From positions 9,346,890-9,410,889 of the forward strand of contig CM040441.1 in the NCBI GenBank assembly GCA_022749755.1: a stretch of DNA of 64,000 nucleotides, read 5' to 3'. The notes under the pieces were generated by a model. That model saw nothing but the letters and a program-made list of their open reading frames with translations, ran no database searches and had not been told where the DNA came from. The position numbers were made by a program, and so were the translations under genes. Of the stretch, positions 53,269 to 64,000 are shown piece after piece; positions within the stretch are counted from its first letter, which is position 1; every line of letters starts with the position of its first letter. This DNA is from Azadirachta indica (lineage: Eukaryota; Streptophyta; Magnoliopsida; Sapindales; Meliaceae).

Positions 53269-53760
53269 GCATCTTGACTTCTTTAATTTCTAAGTCAAGG
53301 CAGCTTGTTTATTTGCGCAAGTGTCTGGGGTGGTGTAGCTATGGAGTGGAGGCAGGGGCGATGTCTTTTTTCTTTCTTATGCTGTTTTGTTTTGTTTTGT
53401 ATGCATCTTGACTTCATTTAATTTCTAAGTCAAGGCAGCTTGTTTATTTGCGCAAGTGTCTGGGGTGGTGTAGCTATGGAGTGGAGGCGGAGGCGATGTC
53501 TTTTTTCTTTCTTATGCTGTTTTGTTTTGTTTTGTATGCATCTTGACTTCATTTAATTTCTAAGTCAAGGCAGCTTGTTTGTTTGTGCGTGTGCATAAAG
53601 TGGTGTAGCTATGGAGTGGAGGTAGGGGTGATGTCTTTTTCTTTCTTCTATTGTTTTGTTTTGTTTTTTATGCATCTTGATTTCATTTAATTTTTAAGTC
53701 AAGGCTGCTTGTGCGTTTGTGCGTATGGGGTTGGTGTAGTTGTGGAGTGGTTAAGTTCTA
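53269..53760. repeat. ~134-bp satellite, four units
   Basis: Units start at 53269, 53403, 53538 and 53672 with GCATCTTGACTTCATTTAAT and run through AAGTCAAGGCAGCTTGTTT, GTAGCTATGGAGTGGAGG and TGTTTTGTTTTG. Units 1-3 are nearly identical; unit 4 is more diverged and truncated. Single-copy relatives occur at 41510, 44715 and 60280. Confidence 0.9.
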
Positions 53761-55399
53761 TAAGTAAAAAGGATTAGTATGAGCGAGTTTATATAATAGA
53801 TTTATTTTATGTATGTATATAATAACACAAAGGGCAGTAGAAGTGGAGATAATATAATCTCTGAGGAAGGCCTTGGAAAAGGAGGTGATGGGTTAGCGAC
53901 TACTGGCCTTTCGCTCTACCAATTCGGATAATACTGCTTTAATAAAAATATAAAATCAATCAATAGATGAAAATAAATATTTATGATGTATAATAAGTTT
54001 ATATAATAATACTATATTAATTTATATCTCATACTTTGTATAAAAATTTATCTTTGTGAGTTAAGACTATGAACATTATATTAATGCTGGTTATAACAAA
54101 AATAGTTTTGTATCATAATTCTTTCTGTATCTATTAAAGCTTCTATAAATTTTAGCTGTAAATCTGAATGTATTTTTTTTACAGATGATTATTAGGAGAG
54201 TCATAGATGCACGAAAGAAGGTAAAGATGTGAAAATTCGTAACTTCCAAACTGAAACATTTAAATGGTATTTTCAAAGAAATTATAGTTTCATTATATAT
54301 ACCCGATTTGGATTTACTGTAATCAATTTTTAATAGCCAAATAATCCAATTTTCTGTAACCAACTTTAATTAATAGCTAAACAATAATTTATTTTCAATG
54401 AATGTTTAGTATTTTTTGTTTGCTTATAAACTTTTTTATACTTATATCTTATATTTTGAGTTGATAAATTTTTATAGATTCAAATTTGGTTACTTTTAAG
54501 GTCGAGGTTTATGTGTGCACTGTTACCATAACTAACATATTTTTCTGGTAACTGCAGAAACTTCGAAGATACAACATCTGAATATATCATAAAGGTAATA
54601 AAATTATTTATTCAAGAATAAATTTCCAAAAAGAAAAATAAAGAACAAATTTTCGGCTTGTTTTACATTAATTCGATTGCAGACCCGAGCTCCAAGCTAG
54701 CCCAACAAATCGCAGAATTACAGGCCCAAGCAACAACTACTACTTTTGTTTGATGACTACAATGTTATTTTTATTTTAAAATTCTCCAATAAACTATAGT
54801 ACAAGAGCTGAATATTTCAGCATTGCAAACAACTATTTAGCTGAATAATTTATTGTAAAATTTTATTTAAGATAATTAACAAGCGATTTTTTTTAAATTA
54901 TTACAGTGCAGTACAGTGAATTTTTTTTTTTTTGCGAGTTCCCAAATAATAATGTGGTGTAATAAACGGTCCTACATACTTTATTTGTGCAGTACAGTGA
55001 TCATAATTTGGTTTGATATATGATTACATATTTTCTGTTAATTTTTTAAGTAATAAATATTGACGATCACAAGCCCAGAGTAATTTGCGTTAAATTAATG
55101 ACACTTGAAAGTAAATACACAAAAGCATATGTGATTTCTCTGTTGAATCAATAAGCAAATGATGTTTGAATTTATAATTTCTATTTTGCACCTTCGATTT
55201 TAACGATCTATGTATTGAGAACGAGGTTAACAAATATTCTACAGAAAATACTGAAAATTATTAAATATAGATAAAACTCAGGACGGTAAATAAATTCAAT
55301 TTGTCATTTTCAACAAATTTGAGAATGAAAAGACTTTTTAATATTGCAGTTAATATTTGAAAAAGAATTTACATTGTAATTGAAAAAGACTTAGCAAAT
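53761..55399. other. Kinase spacer, second copy
   Basis: Collinear with 45690-48741 with deletions, ending in the kinase 3' flank (55080-55390). It contains no gene. It preserves an empty target (GACTATGAACATTATATTAATG at about 54066) for the LINE insertion seen at 63265. Confidence 0.65.
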
Positions 55400-58300
55400 T
55401 TACATGCATAATAGTTGACTGACTTTCTGCATAGTTGGTCTACATTCTGGTCTCTTGTCTAGGCACAGAAAGGCAACTTCCATGACCGACATCAGCTTGG
55501 GTTGCATGTCGAGCGATGGGTGTGGAAGCCGAGTGTCTAACATCTCATCAAGTGCTATAATCATGTTGGAAGACGAAATTGAAGAAAGGAAATCTCTTGG
55601 ATGCTTTCCTTCGATTACTTCTAATGTTAACACTCCAAAACTGTAGATATCGCATTGTGGTGTAACTTTCAATGTATAAGCAAGTTCTGCAAGTTAAAAG
55701 ATAAACATGATCATGAATGCTTTATGGAAGACTTTAAATTAATAATATGTATCACAATAAGTAAATAACACATACCTGGTGCAATATATCCAAGTGTGCC
55801 AGCAAGTGTAGTCAAATTGGAGGAGTCTGGATTAAGAAATTTGGCAATTCCAAAATCTGAAACATGGGCCACATATTCCATATCCAACAACACATTATTA
55901 CTTGATAAATCTCGGTGGACAATTGGTGGGAAACAATCATGGTGCAAGTAGGACAAGGCATTTGCTACACCTTTTATCACATTCATTCTCATTTTCCAAC
56001 CAAATTCATTTGCTGTTGCATCGTTGCTCAAGATTGCAGCCAAGCTTCCTCGTTCAAGATATCCATAAACTAGAAAAGAGTGTTGCGGATGTGAATAAAA
56101 GCCATGAAACTTCACGATGTTTCGATGCCTAATCTCTGTCAATGCCTTAATTTCATTCAAGAATTCTTGTTGATTTGCAATCCCATCTAGAAGTGGTGAG
56201 TAAAATTTCTTAACTGCCATGATATCTCCAGATGGAAGCTTAGCCTTGTAAACACTTGCCTGTCCACCTTTTCCAATGCAATATTCATCATCAAAATTAT
56301 TTGTGGTTGTAACAATTTCTTCGTACATGATTTTCCCATCGAAAGTCAATATCGAACGCAATCCTGGGTTGGTCACACAGTTGTTTTCTTGTTCTTTTGA
56401 ACACTTTTTCCTTTTTCTAAAAAAGAATATTGCAATTACCACAATTGAAACAGAAATTGCTCCAAAAACAAAAAGGGTAATTAAAAGCCTTTTTTTCTTT
56501 GAAGATTGTTTGTGTGAAGTTAAAGGTATGCAAGATGACAATCCTTTAACATTACCATACAACCCTTTATTGCCTTGTAATGCTTCAATCGGAGCATCTC
56601 GGAATGCGCTACTATTAGGAATAGGATCTTGCAAGTTATTATAAGATATGTCAATCATTGATAGGCCATGCATTCCTTCAAAACATCTTGGAATTAAACC
56701 AGAGAAGTTATTATGGGAAAGATTAAAATTCTCCGTACTTTCCAAATTGCATATTTGAGGTGGTATCTCGCCTGTTAAACAGTTATGACTTAAATCTAAC
56801 TCTGAAAGATGAACCAACTTCGCGAATTCAACTGGAATTTCTTGGCTAAATTGGTTGTTGCTCAAGTTCAAGTAGTGCAATTTCAACAAGTTGCCTACAC
56901 TTTTTGGGATCAAATCTCTCAATATATTTGCAGACAAGTCGAGGTACTCAAGTTCAGTAAGGAGGCCAAGTGCTTGCGGTAGCTGCCCAGAGAGTTGATT
57001 TTCTTTAAAATCGAGCTTAATTAAAGTAGACAACTTTTCGAGTTCTCGTGGAATAGAACCAGTAAGCTCATTGTTAGAAATGTGTAAAACTCTTAAATTA
57101 CTTAAATTACCCATTGAATGAGGAATGGCAGCAGTAAGATAATTGGCACTCAATTTTAAATCCAAAAGAGACTTTAAATTACCTATAAATGGAGGTATGG
57201 AACCAAAAAGTGAATTATTAAAAAGATATAAGGTAGTCAACTTACTCAAGTTACCTAAAGAAAAAGGGATTGAACCATTGAGTTGATTATTCTTTAATTC
57301 TAAATAAATAAGGGATTTCAAAGATCCTATTTCATTAGGAATAAAACCAATAAGCTCATTGTCATTAATGTATAAAGCCCCTAATTTACTCAAATTACCA
57401 ATTGAACGAGGAATGATGCCACTAAGATGATTGTCACTTAATTCTAAATCTAAAAAAGACTTTAAGTTACCCAAAAATTGAGGTATGGAACCGAAAAGTG
57501 AATTAATTTGAAGATACAGGGTGCTCAAGTGACTCAAGTTACCTAAAGAAAGAGGAATTGGACCACTGAATTGATTATTGCTCAATTCCAAATCAACAAT
57601 GGATTTTAGAGATCCTATTTCTTTAGGAATAAAACCAATAAGCTCATTATCATTAAGGTACAAAGTCTCTAAATTACTAAGATTACCAACTGAATGAGGA
57701 ATGACACCACTAAAATGATTGTAACTCAAGCGTAAATCCAAAAGAGACTTTAAGTTACCAATGAATAGGGGTATAAAACCAAAAAATGAATTATTATAAA
57801 GATACAGATAGCCAAATTACTCAAGTTACCTAAAAAAAGAGGAATTGAACCATTGAGTTGATTACTACTTAATCCCAAAGTGGCAAGGAACTTCAAAGAT
57901 CCTATTTTCTCAGGAATAGAACCAGTAAACTCATTGTCACCAAGGAATAAAATCTTTAAATTACTCAGATTACTAATCGAATGAGGTATGAAACCATTAA
58001 GATGATTGTAACTCAATTCCAAATCTAAAAGAGACTTTAAGTTACCTATGAATGGAGGTATAGAACCAAAAAATGAATTATTATAAAGATACAGAGTAGC
58101 CAAATTACTCAAGTTACCTAAAGAAAGAGGAATTAGACCACTGAGTTGATTACTACTCAATCCCAAAGTGGCAAGGGACTTCAAAGATCTTATTTTCTCA
58201 GGAATAGAACCAGTAAGCTCATTGTCACCAAGGGATAAAATATTTAAATTACTCAGATTACTAATCGAATGAGGTATGAAACCATTAAGATGATTGTAAC

Positions 58301-59438
58301 TTAATGCAAAATTTGAAAGGAACTTTAAATTACCTATGAATTGAGGTATAGAGCCAAAAAGTGAATTACGACGAAAATAGAGGGTATTCAAGTTACTCAA
58401 GTTACCTAAAAAAAGAGGAATTGGACCACTAAGTTGATTACTGCTCAATTCCAAATCAATAATAGACTTCAAAGATCCTATTTCTTTAGGAATAAAACCA
58501 GTAAATTCATTGTCATTAAGGTATAAAGTCTTTAAATTACTCAGATTAACAATTAAATGAGTAATGACACCACTAAGACGATTGTAACTCAAACTTAAAT
58601 TCGAAAGAGACTTTAATTTACCTATGAATGGGGGTACAAAACCAAAAAATGAATTATTATAAAGATGAAGAGTAACCAAATTACTCAAGTTATCTAAAGA
58701 AAGAGGAATTGAACCACTAAGTTGATTATTGCTCAATCTCAAAACAGTAAGGGACTTCAAAAATCTTATTTCATCAGGAATAAAACCAGTAAGCTCATTG
58801 TCACTAAGGTATAAAATCTTTAAATTACTCATATTACCAATCGAATGAGGAATGACACCAGTGAGAGAATATATGCCTAACACTAGCTTCAAAAGAGACT
58901 TCAAGTTTCCTACCTCTATTGGAATCGAACCATATAATTGATTATCAAAAATGGAAAGGAACTTTAAATAGGTTAGTTGGGTAATTTCTAGTGGTATTTT
59001 TCTAGACAATTGATTGCCTGCTAAATTAAGGTACTTGAGTTTTGCAAGGTTACCAATTTGAGGAGGAATGATACCAAAGAATCCATTATTGCTAAGATCA
59101 AGATATGCTAGATGAGGAAATGACGAGAAGGAAAAGTTATGAAGTGTACCTTTTAAACCTGTGTTTGTCAGGTTTATACCGATGACTCTTCGAACCTGAT
59201 TGCAATAAATTCCAAACCAAGAACATGCACTTGTTTTGGTAGAATTAATAGCAGGGTGCAAAGTCCATGAACGCAGAACAGAATGGTTTTTGTTTTGATC
59301 AAAGCTTGTTTTTCATTTGAGAAGACCATTTGCTTCTTCAACAAAATCAGATGAAACAGGAAGTGAAAAGTGCGACGAGGGAATTAGGATTAGTGAAAGA
59401 AGAGAGAAAATTATTATAGTATTATCTAATAACCCCAT
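55400..59438 (-). pseudogene. LRR receptor-like kinase, MIK2-like, nearly intact but with two lesions
   Basis: The original ATG is at 59438 (MGLLDNTIIIFSLLSLILIP, a signal peptide), followed by SSDFVEEANGLLK and an LRRNT domain. There are about 35 LRRs of 24 residues, a membrane helix (about 56475-56415, SVSIVVIAIFFF), and an RD kinase with IGKGGQASVYKAK, AVKKF, HRDLSSNNVLLD and DFGIAK. A GT-AG intron (55775-55687) lies inside GYIAPELAY, and the stop is at 55400. Without lesions it would be about 1316 aa, longer than MIK2 (about 1045), because the LRRs are expanded. The lesions are a TGA at 59315-59313 for the Trp of LKWK (codon 42) and a 1-nt deletion near 57807 in the LRRs. The family senses peptides at the plasma membrane. 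It could be a recent pseudogene or partly a sequencing error. Confidence 0.9.
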
Positions 59439-61823
59439 TGATTACACAATGAATAGTAATGTAATACAGGTAAGTTGAGAACCTGATACGGAAAAACCTA
59501 AGACGAAAAGACAAGACTAATTAGCGAAGGGAACCACTATGAGAACTTGATATAAGCTAAAGTGAAAATTCTTATAGGTTTGAGGCACACTGAGAGCCAA
59601 ATTTATAAAATTTGAAATGACGAAATGAGTGAATGTGGTTTAAGTCAATAAGTCAATGCGTAAAGACATCTACACTAGACTTGTCAATTCAATGGCCCAT
59701 CTGAAGGAGAAATGTATACGAACAAGTCAGATTGAAAAGAAAATGATAACCAAATACATTGCTTGGATTATTATACTATCATCTAAACACATAATATTAC
59801 ATATTTATTATTAGATTACAAAAAGTTCTCTTAAATTGGAATACATACATACATATGTATATGTATGTGTTATTACTCATATATTATAACTTATTGGGTT
59901 AATAGTACTGGATACTATTTTAAATTGAATTATTAGATTAAATTAATTTAATAATTAAAAATTACTGTCTTATATGCATTTAAAAGAAACCTATCCATTA
60001 TATGCACATATAAATGAGTTAAATTATTTTGTGAACCAACAGGGTCAATTATGGATATAATAATACTATTAATAATAGATTAATGCTATATATAAAATTA
60101 ATTATATAATTATGTTATATGTATGATATTTTTACAAGAACAAATAAAAAATTTATAGAAACGAAAAATATATTAGATATGTTGTAATAATTTAACTTTG
60201 CAAAAATTAATAATAAACTGTACCGGAAAAATAAATAAAGGATACATACTGATTAACATTGAAGTCGACCCAGCTTGGCATCTTGAATTCATTTAATTTC
60301 TAAGTCGACCCAGATTGGGTGATGCGATGTAAGTGTGGAGCGGGGTAGGGTATGTTTGTTTCTTTTTTATTATCAGGATGAACAAAGAAATTTACATAAG
60401 AATTTTTGCATGAATTATTTGATATTTTCAAACTTAGTCACTTAGGTTCCTACCATACAACTTCAAAACATTGAATGGAGAATCTTAATTTAACCTATTA
60501 ATTGGCCACCTTCAATTTGAAATTGTTTAATAGAATTTTCAAAAGAGTATTCTCAATTTTAAGCTTAAAAGTGTGAGAATAAATAACATTAGCCCTCTTC
60601 TTTTAGTAAAATACAATTGACATTTAAGTGACTAGAATGAATCTTTAGATTTTCTCATGTATGAAAATGTTTTAAACAACAGTACCTTTACATAAGTTTT
60701 ATTATACAAAAGGTACAATTTTGTTTTCTTGTCTTTACTAGTGGCCTTTGCCTATTAGTGAATCAAATTCAATTGTGTGTGTGTGTGTATGTATGTATGT
60801 AGGTAGGTAGGTATGTGTGTATGTATGTATATAAAATGGTTTTTTTGTGATCATTAGCAACGATGAGAGAGAAAATATTGAAGATTCTCTTTATTATGAA
60901 ATAAAGCCTACAACTTAAAAGCTTGATTATTTATACTAACACGTGTGTGTGTATAATATATATATATATATAAGTTAATTTATTCTAAACACCAAAAAAA
61001 AAAGTTTCTTTTTCAATAAAATTTTATCAAAAGATAGAATATATAATAATTCAATTTTCAACTATATATATATATAGTTAAAAAATGATCATCTTCTTGA
61101 ACTTCTACTAACCGTCCAACTAAAATCACCATGAGCCTAGTAATTTTAGAAATTAATCCGAGTGCTATTTGGGAAACATTGTTAGGATCCTAAGTGCCTA
61201 GTTGCTCAAATATAAAGGATCTCATACAAAATTCCCTCAAGAGTACAACTTTTCAAACTTGAAGACAGTTGATTTATTTGTCAAAGTTTAAATTAATAGT
61301 TAATAGAGACTTGATAGCACAAAAATTCAAACTTCAAGACTTTTACGTGCATAGACTTGTCCATTCAATTTCCGTGTAAGGGGGAAATGTCAAGTCAAGA
61401 AGAAAATGATAGACGCATCATGCATTAATTATTATATAATTGTGGCCAACCACCTTCGCAAAGTTAAATTTCTCCACAATTTACCCAATAATTTGTCAAT
61501 TTCATCTAAATTAAATGCATATTTTTTAGCAGCTTTAGAATTAATTAAGAATCGGTCACTCAAAAATCTCAATTTTCGATAAATTGTACAAATAATTTAT
61601 AATTAAAAAAATTATATAATTGTCTAATCACATTATGTTATAAAATAATATTAAATTAACAAACTAATACTAAACATTTTAAAAAATATTTCTTAAATAA
61701 AGTGGTAAATGAGTTTGTATTCACGTTCAGTAATGATGGTAATGAATTTGTACCATTTTTAATTTGTTTATTATATATTCCAAAAAAAGAGTATATAATG
61801 ATATTATCAATATTTAATGTCAC
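59439..61823. other. Upstream DNA of the kinase copy
   Basis: 60270-60360 holds a single unit of the 134-bp family and 60410-61420 the kinase-upstream block. A compound microsatellite (TG, TATG, TAGG units) lies at about 60774-60834 and (TA)n at 60957-60971. No gene is seen. Confidence 0.6.
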
Positions 61824-62150
61824 GGAAAAAGTAAGTAAATGGTTATATTTAAATGCTATCAATAATTAATTCTACAGGAAAAGTAAGTAAGTGACTATAT
61901 CTTATCATATAATGATGCAATTAATAATTAATGTTATCGGAAAAGTAAGTAAACGGTCGTAATACAACGATGCTATGAATATTTAATCTTACTAGAAAAG
62001 TAAGTAAACGGCTATATCATACCATACAGCGATGCTATCAATAGTTAATTCTATTGAAAAAGTAAATAAATGGCTATATCATATCATAATGCTATCAATA
62101 GTTAATGTTATTGGAAAAGTAAGCAAATGGCTAAATCCTTATCTAGAATT
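61824..62150. repeat. ~58-bp minisatellite, six units
   Basis: Units start with GGAAAAGTAAGTAAATGGCT at about 61824, 61877, 61939, 61995, 62056 and 62113, followed by ATGCTATCAATAGTTAAT. The period varies from 53 to 62. Only one unit is present at the matching places 42405 and 45940 of the other blocks. Confidence 0.85.
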
Positions 62151-62762
62151 GTGACTTATTTGATTTTTTAAATCAAGCCAACTTGCCAAATTTATCATTT
62201 TTATTCTATTTGTTTTCTTTTGTTTTGATTCCCCTTCACTCTACCAAGTTAGTTTTGTGTAGGGATTATATATAATAAATTCACCGTTATAATTTTATTT
62301 TAATTTAATAAAAATATAAAATTAATATAATTTAACAATAAATTATTTAATTAATATTATATTTATGCGATAGTATTATGCGTCAGTTTGGATCTCATAA
62401 TTTTTATGAAGAATTTGTTTAAGTTATTCAAGACTATAAACATTATATATTAAATAGCACCAATATTTAATAGCAGTAATTGAATATAACATAGGGATAA
62501 TATGGTGGGAAAAAAATGAGTCTTTTTTGTTTTGAGAAGGGAAATATACCAATTAATTTTCTTATTTTTGGACTAATTGCTGGCTATTTCAAATATATCA
62601 TTTATTTTTTCTTTTAGCTAATTTTTTAGATGTGACCTAATTTATTCTAATTGAAAAAAATAAAAGGCATTTTGCACACTAAACTTGATAGCTGAATTTC
62701 ATGTTCGAGGATTCAAACTTTGACAATTAAGAACATGGATCAGTACGAGTGGGTTTGTATAT
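62151..62762. other. Kinase spacer DNA
   Basis: AT-rich and collinear with parts of 44870-45700 (TTGTGTGGGGATTATGTATTA region, CTAATTGCTGACTATTTCAA). It contains no gene. Confidence 0.6.
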
Positions 62763-63094
62763 TGTTGGACTTGGGCTAGGTGAAAGATGGAGCGCCCATG
62801 ATGGAATGATCCAGTTGGCCTAGAGACCCAAAATTAATGGTTAATATTTATTTATGTAATAAATATATTATATTTATTTAAATAAATTAAATTAATTATT
62901 TAGGATAATGAATTAATTATTGTAAATAAATAAAGAGTTAAAAGATATATCTTATCTTGATAAAACGTATATTTTTAAAAGACGAAATCTTTAATATTTT
63001 TGTGATTTTCCACCATCTTAAAAATAGTAAAGCAACTTATTTAAATATTTAAAGGAAAAAGATACGTTTCTACATTCTGTTTTAATTTTCAACA
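62763..63094. mobile_element. Solo LTR, 332 bp, with 5-bp target duplication
   Basis: It begins TGTTGGACTTGGGCTAGG and ends TTTTAATTTTCAACA, so the ends are the inverted pair TGTTG/CAACA. TATAT flanks it at 62758-62762 and 63095-63099. The paralogous spacer at about 45708-45740 lacks it. No internal retroviral-type sequence is present, so recombination between LTRs probably removed the rest. Confidence 0.85.
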
Positions 63095-63264
63095 TATATA
63101 ATAACACAAGGAAATAACGTAACTGGAAATAAAATAATAGTAATTTGTCTACACATTCTTCATTATGAAATTGATCTTTGTGAATGGATGGATAAATTGT
63201 CTACACCTTGGAGGCTTGCTATGAACATTATTTGATCTTCGTGAATTAAGGCTATGAACATTAT

Positions 63265-63730
63265 TTTTTTTATGCAAAATAATATATTATTCATGAGAAA
63301 TAAGAGAAGCCCGGAGGCAAGAGTACGAAAAAGAAAACAACTGCAAGAACAGCAGTTTGATGATGTAACAGCCGCAAAGGAAAAGCAGTAAGCATGCAGA
63401 AATCACTAGTAGCAGCAGGAGGACGGGTGGGATGATAAAAAATCAGCAACACAGCAGAGCAAAACAAAGGTGGGGCTGCACTTTCAACCCAGCAGAAACC
63501 AGGGGGAAGACAGCACCAACAGCAAGTATTGGCATAAACCAAAAACAGAATGCAAACTCAGCAATAGCAGTGGTAACCGAAGCAGGGCAGCAGCAAAACT
63601 CCAAACAACAGTTCTCAGCGGCAGAAGCAGCAGAGCAACAGTAACACATAAACAGCAAGCAGCAGAGGAGAAGCAGAACAACTCCCAGCAGCAGCAAACA
63701 AATGCAGCAGCAAACCAGCTCCCAACAGCA
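63265..63730 (-). mobile_element. 5'-truncated LINE (non-LTR) 3' end with 17-bp target duplication
   Basis: AAGGCTATGAACATTAT occurs on both sides (63248-63264 and 63731-63747). On the minus strand the insert is rich in CTGCTG and TTGCTG phrases, then reads TTGCCTCCGGGCTTCTCTTA, TTTCTCATGAATAATA and a short A tract next to the target duplication, as expected for a LINE 3' UTR copied by target-primed reverse transcription. Long open frames on both strands (for example 63443-63772 and 63470-63817) come from the biased composition and are not proteins. Unoccupied target sites survive at about 46345 and 54066. Confidence 0.85.
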
Positions 63731-63747
63731 AAGGCTATGAACATTAT

Positions 63748-64000
63748 ATTTATGCTGGTTATAATTACACAAATATTGTTATTGTATAAGATCTTTTTTT
63801 TTTCTTTTTGGAGATAATTTTACTCATAATTTTTGAGAAAATGAATCAATTACATGTCCAAAAACAGGAACAATAACAATTACTTTATTATTTTTAGACT
63901 AGTTTCCAACTACTTTAAATATACCATTTACCTTACTGTTAAATTTTTTTGGTTAATTATTAATCTTTTAGGCCAGGCCAAACTTTCTTTTAATTGAAGA
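63748..64000. other. Kinase spacer DNA, continues past the window
   Basis: Collinear with 46365-46560 and 42800-43030 (TTTTTGAGAAAATGA, GGCCAGGCCAAACTT). It shows that another duplicated block continues to the right. Confidence 0.6.

Noticed and set aside
63443..63817. Several overlapping long frames on both strands, Gln/Ala-rich on plus and Cys/Leu-rich on minus
   Set aside because: They all fall within or overlap the LINE insert, whose CAG/CTG-rich composition removes stops in many frames. There is no domain and no consistent frame.

Overview
The window is nuclear DNA of a flowering plant, most likely a eudicot. It is very AT-rich, its genes have GT-AG introns and plant TATA boxes, and its gene families are plant ones: an alkenal double-bond reductase, a pectin-degrading polygalacturonase, BAHD acyltransferases and MIK2-type LRR receptor kinases. 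The style resembles Sapindales/Citrus, but the sequence alone does not prove that. Gene density is low. Only three protein-coding genes look intact: a double-bond reductase (DBR, minus strand, 2818-4337, 5 exons, 347 aa), a polygalacturonase (PG, plus strand, 13241-14741, 3 exons, 390 aa) and a BAHD acyltransferase of coniferyl-alcohol-acyltransferase type (minus strand, 24866-28598, 2 exons, 464 aa).

Layout. 1-9000: intact DBR, an ~0.8-kb terminal-inverted-repeat element, and a broken LINE RNase H fragment. 9000-18300: intact PG between two copies of a ~230-bp repeat, then minisatellite-like DNA. 18300-24000: a broken DBR copy (exons 3-5) abutting a duplicated 3' piece of PG. 24000-39100: three BAHD copies in one orientation, the first intact, the second reduced to exon 1 plus intron, the third a multiply disabled full-length pseudogene. 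Between the last two lie a TRIM-like LTR element and a chimeric pseudogene joining an LRR-kinase tail to the first two DBR exons. 39100-64000: a domain of repeatedly duplicated LRR receptor-kinase blocks, with one decayed kinase pseudogene (48742-52230), one nearly intact kinase with two lesions (55400-59438), and an orphan kinase-upstream block (41690-42410). Embedded here are a 1-kb palindrome, a solo LTR with 5-bp target duplication, a LINE 3' end with 17-bp target duplication, and several young tandem repeats.

How the parts relate. DBR enzymes reduce the side-chain double bond of phenylpropenals and other alkenals; CFAT-like BAHD enzymes acylate phenylpropenyl alcohols. Their pieces have been duplicated together here, so a DBR-BAHD unit appears to be ancestral. 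A shared phenylpropanoid role is inference. The rest of the window is mostly a record of tandem duplication, non-homologous junctions and small mobile elements.
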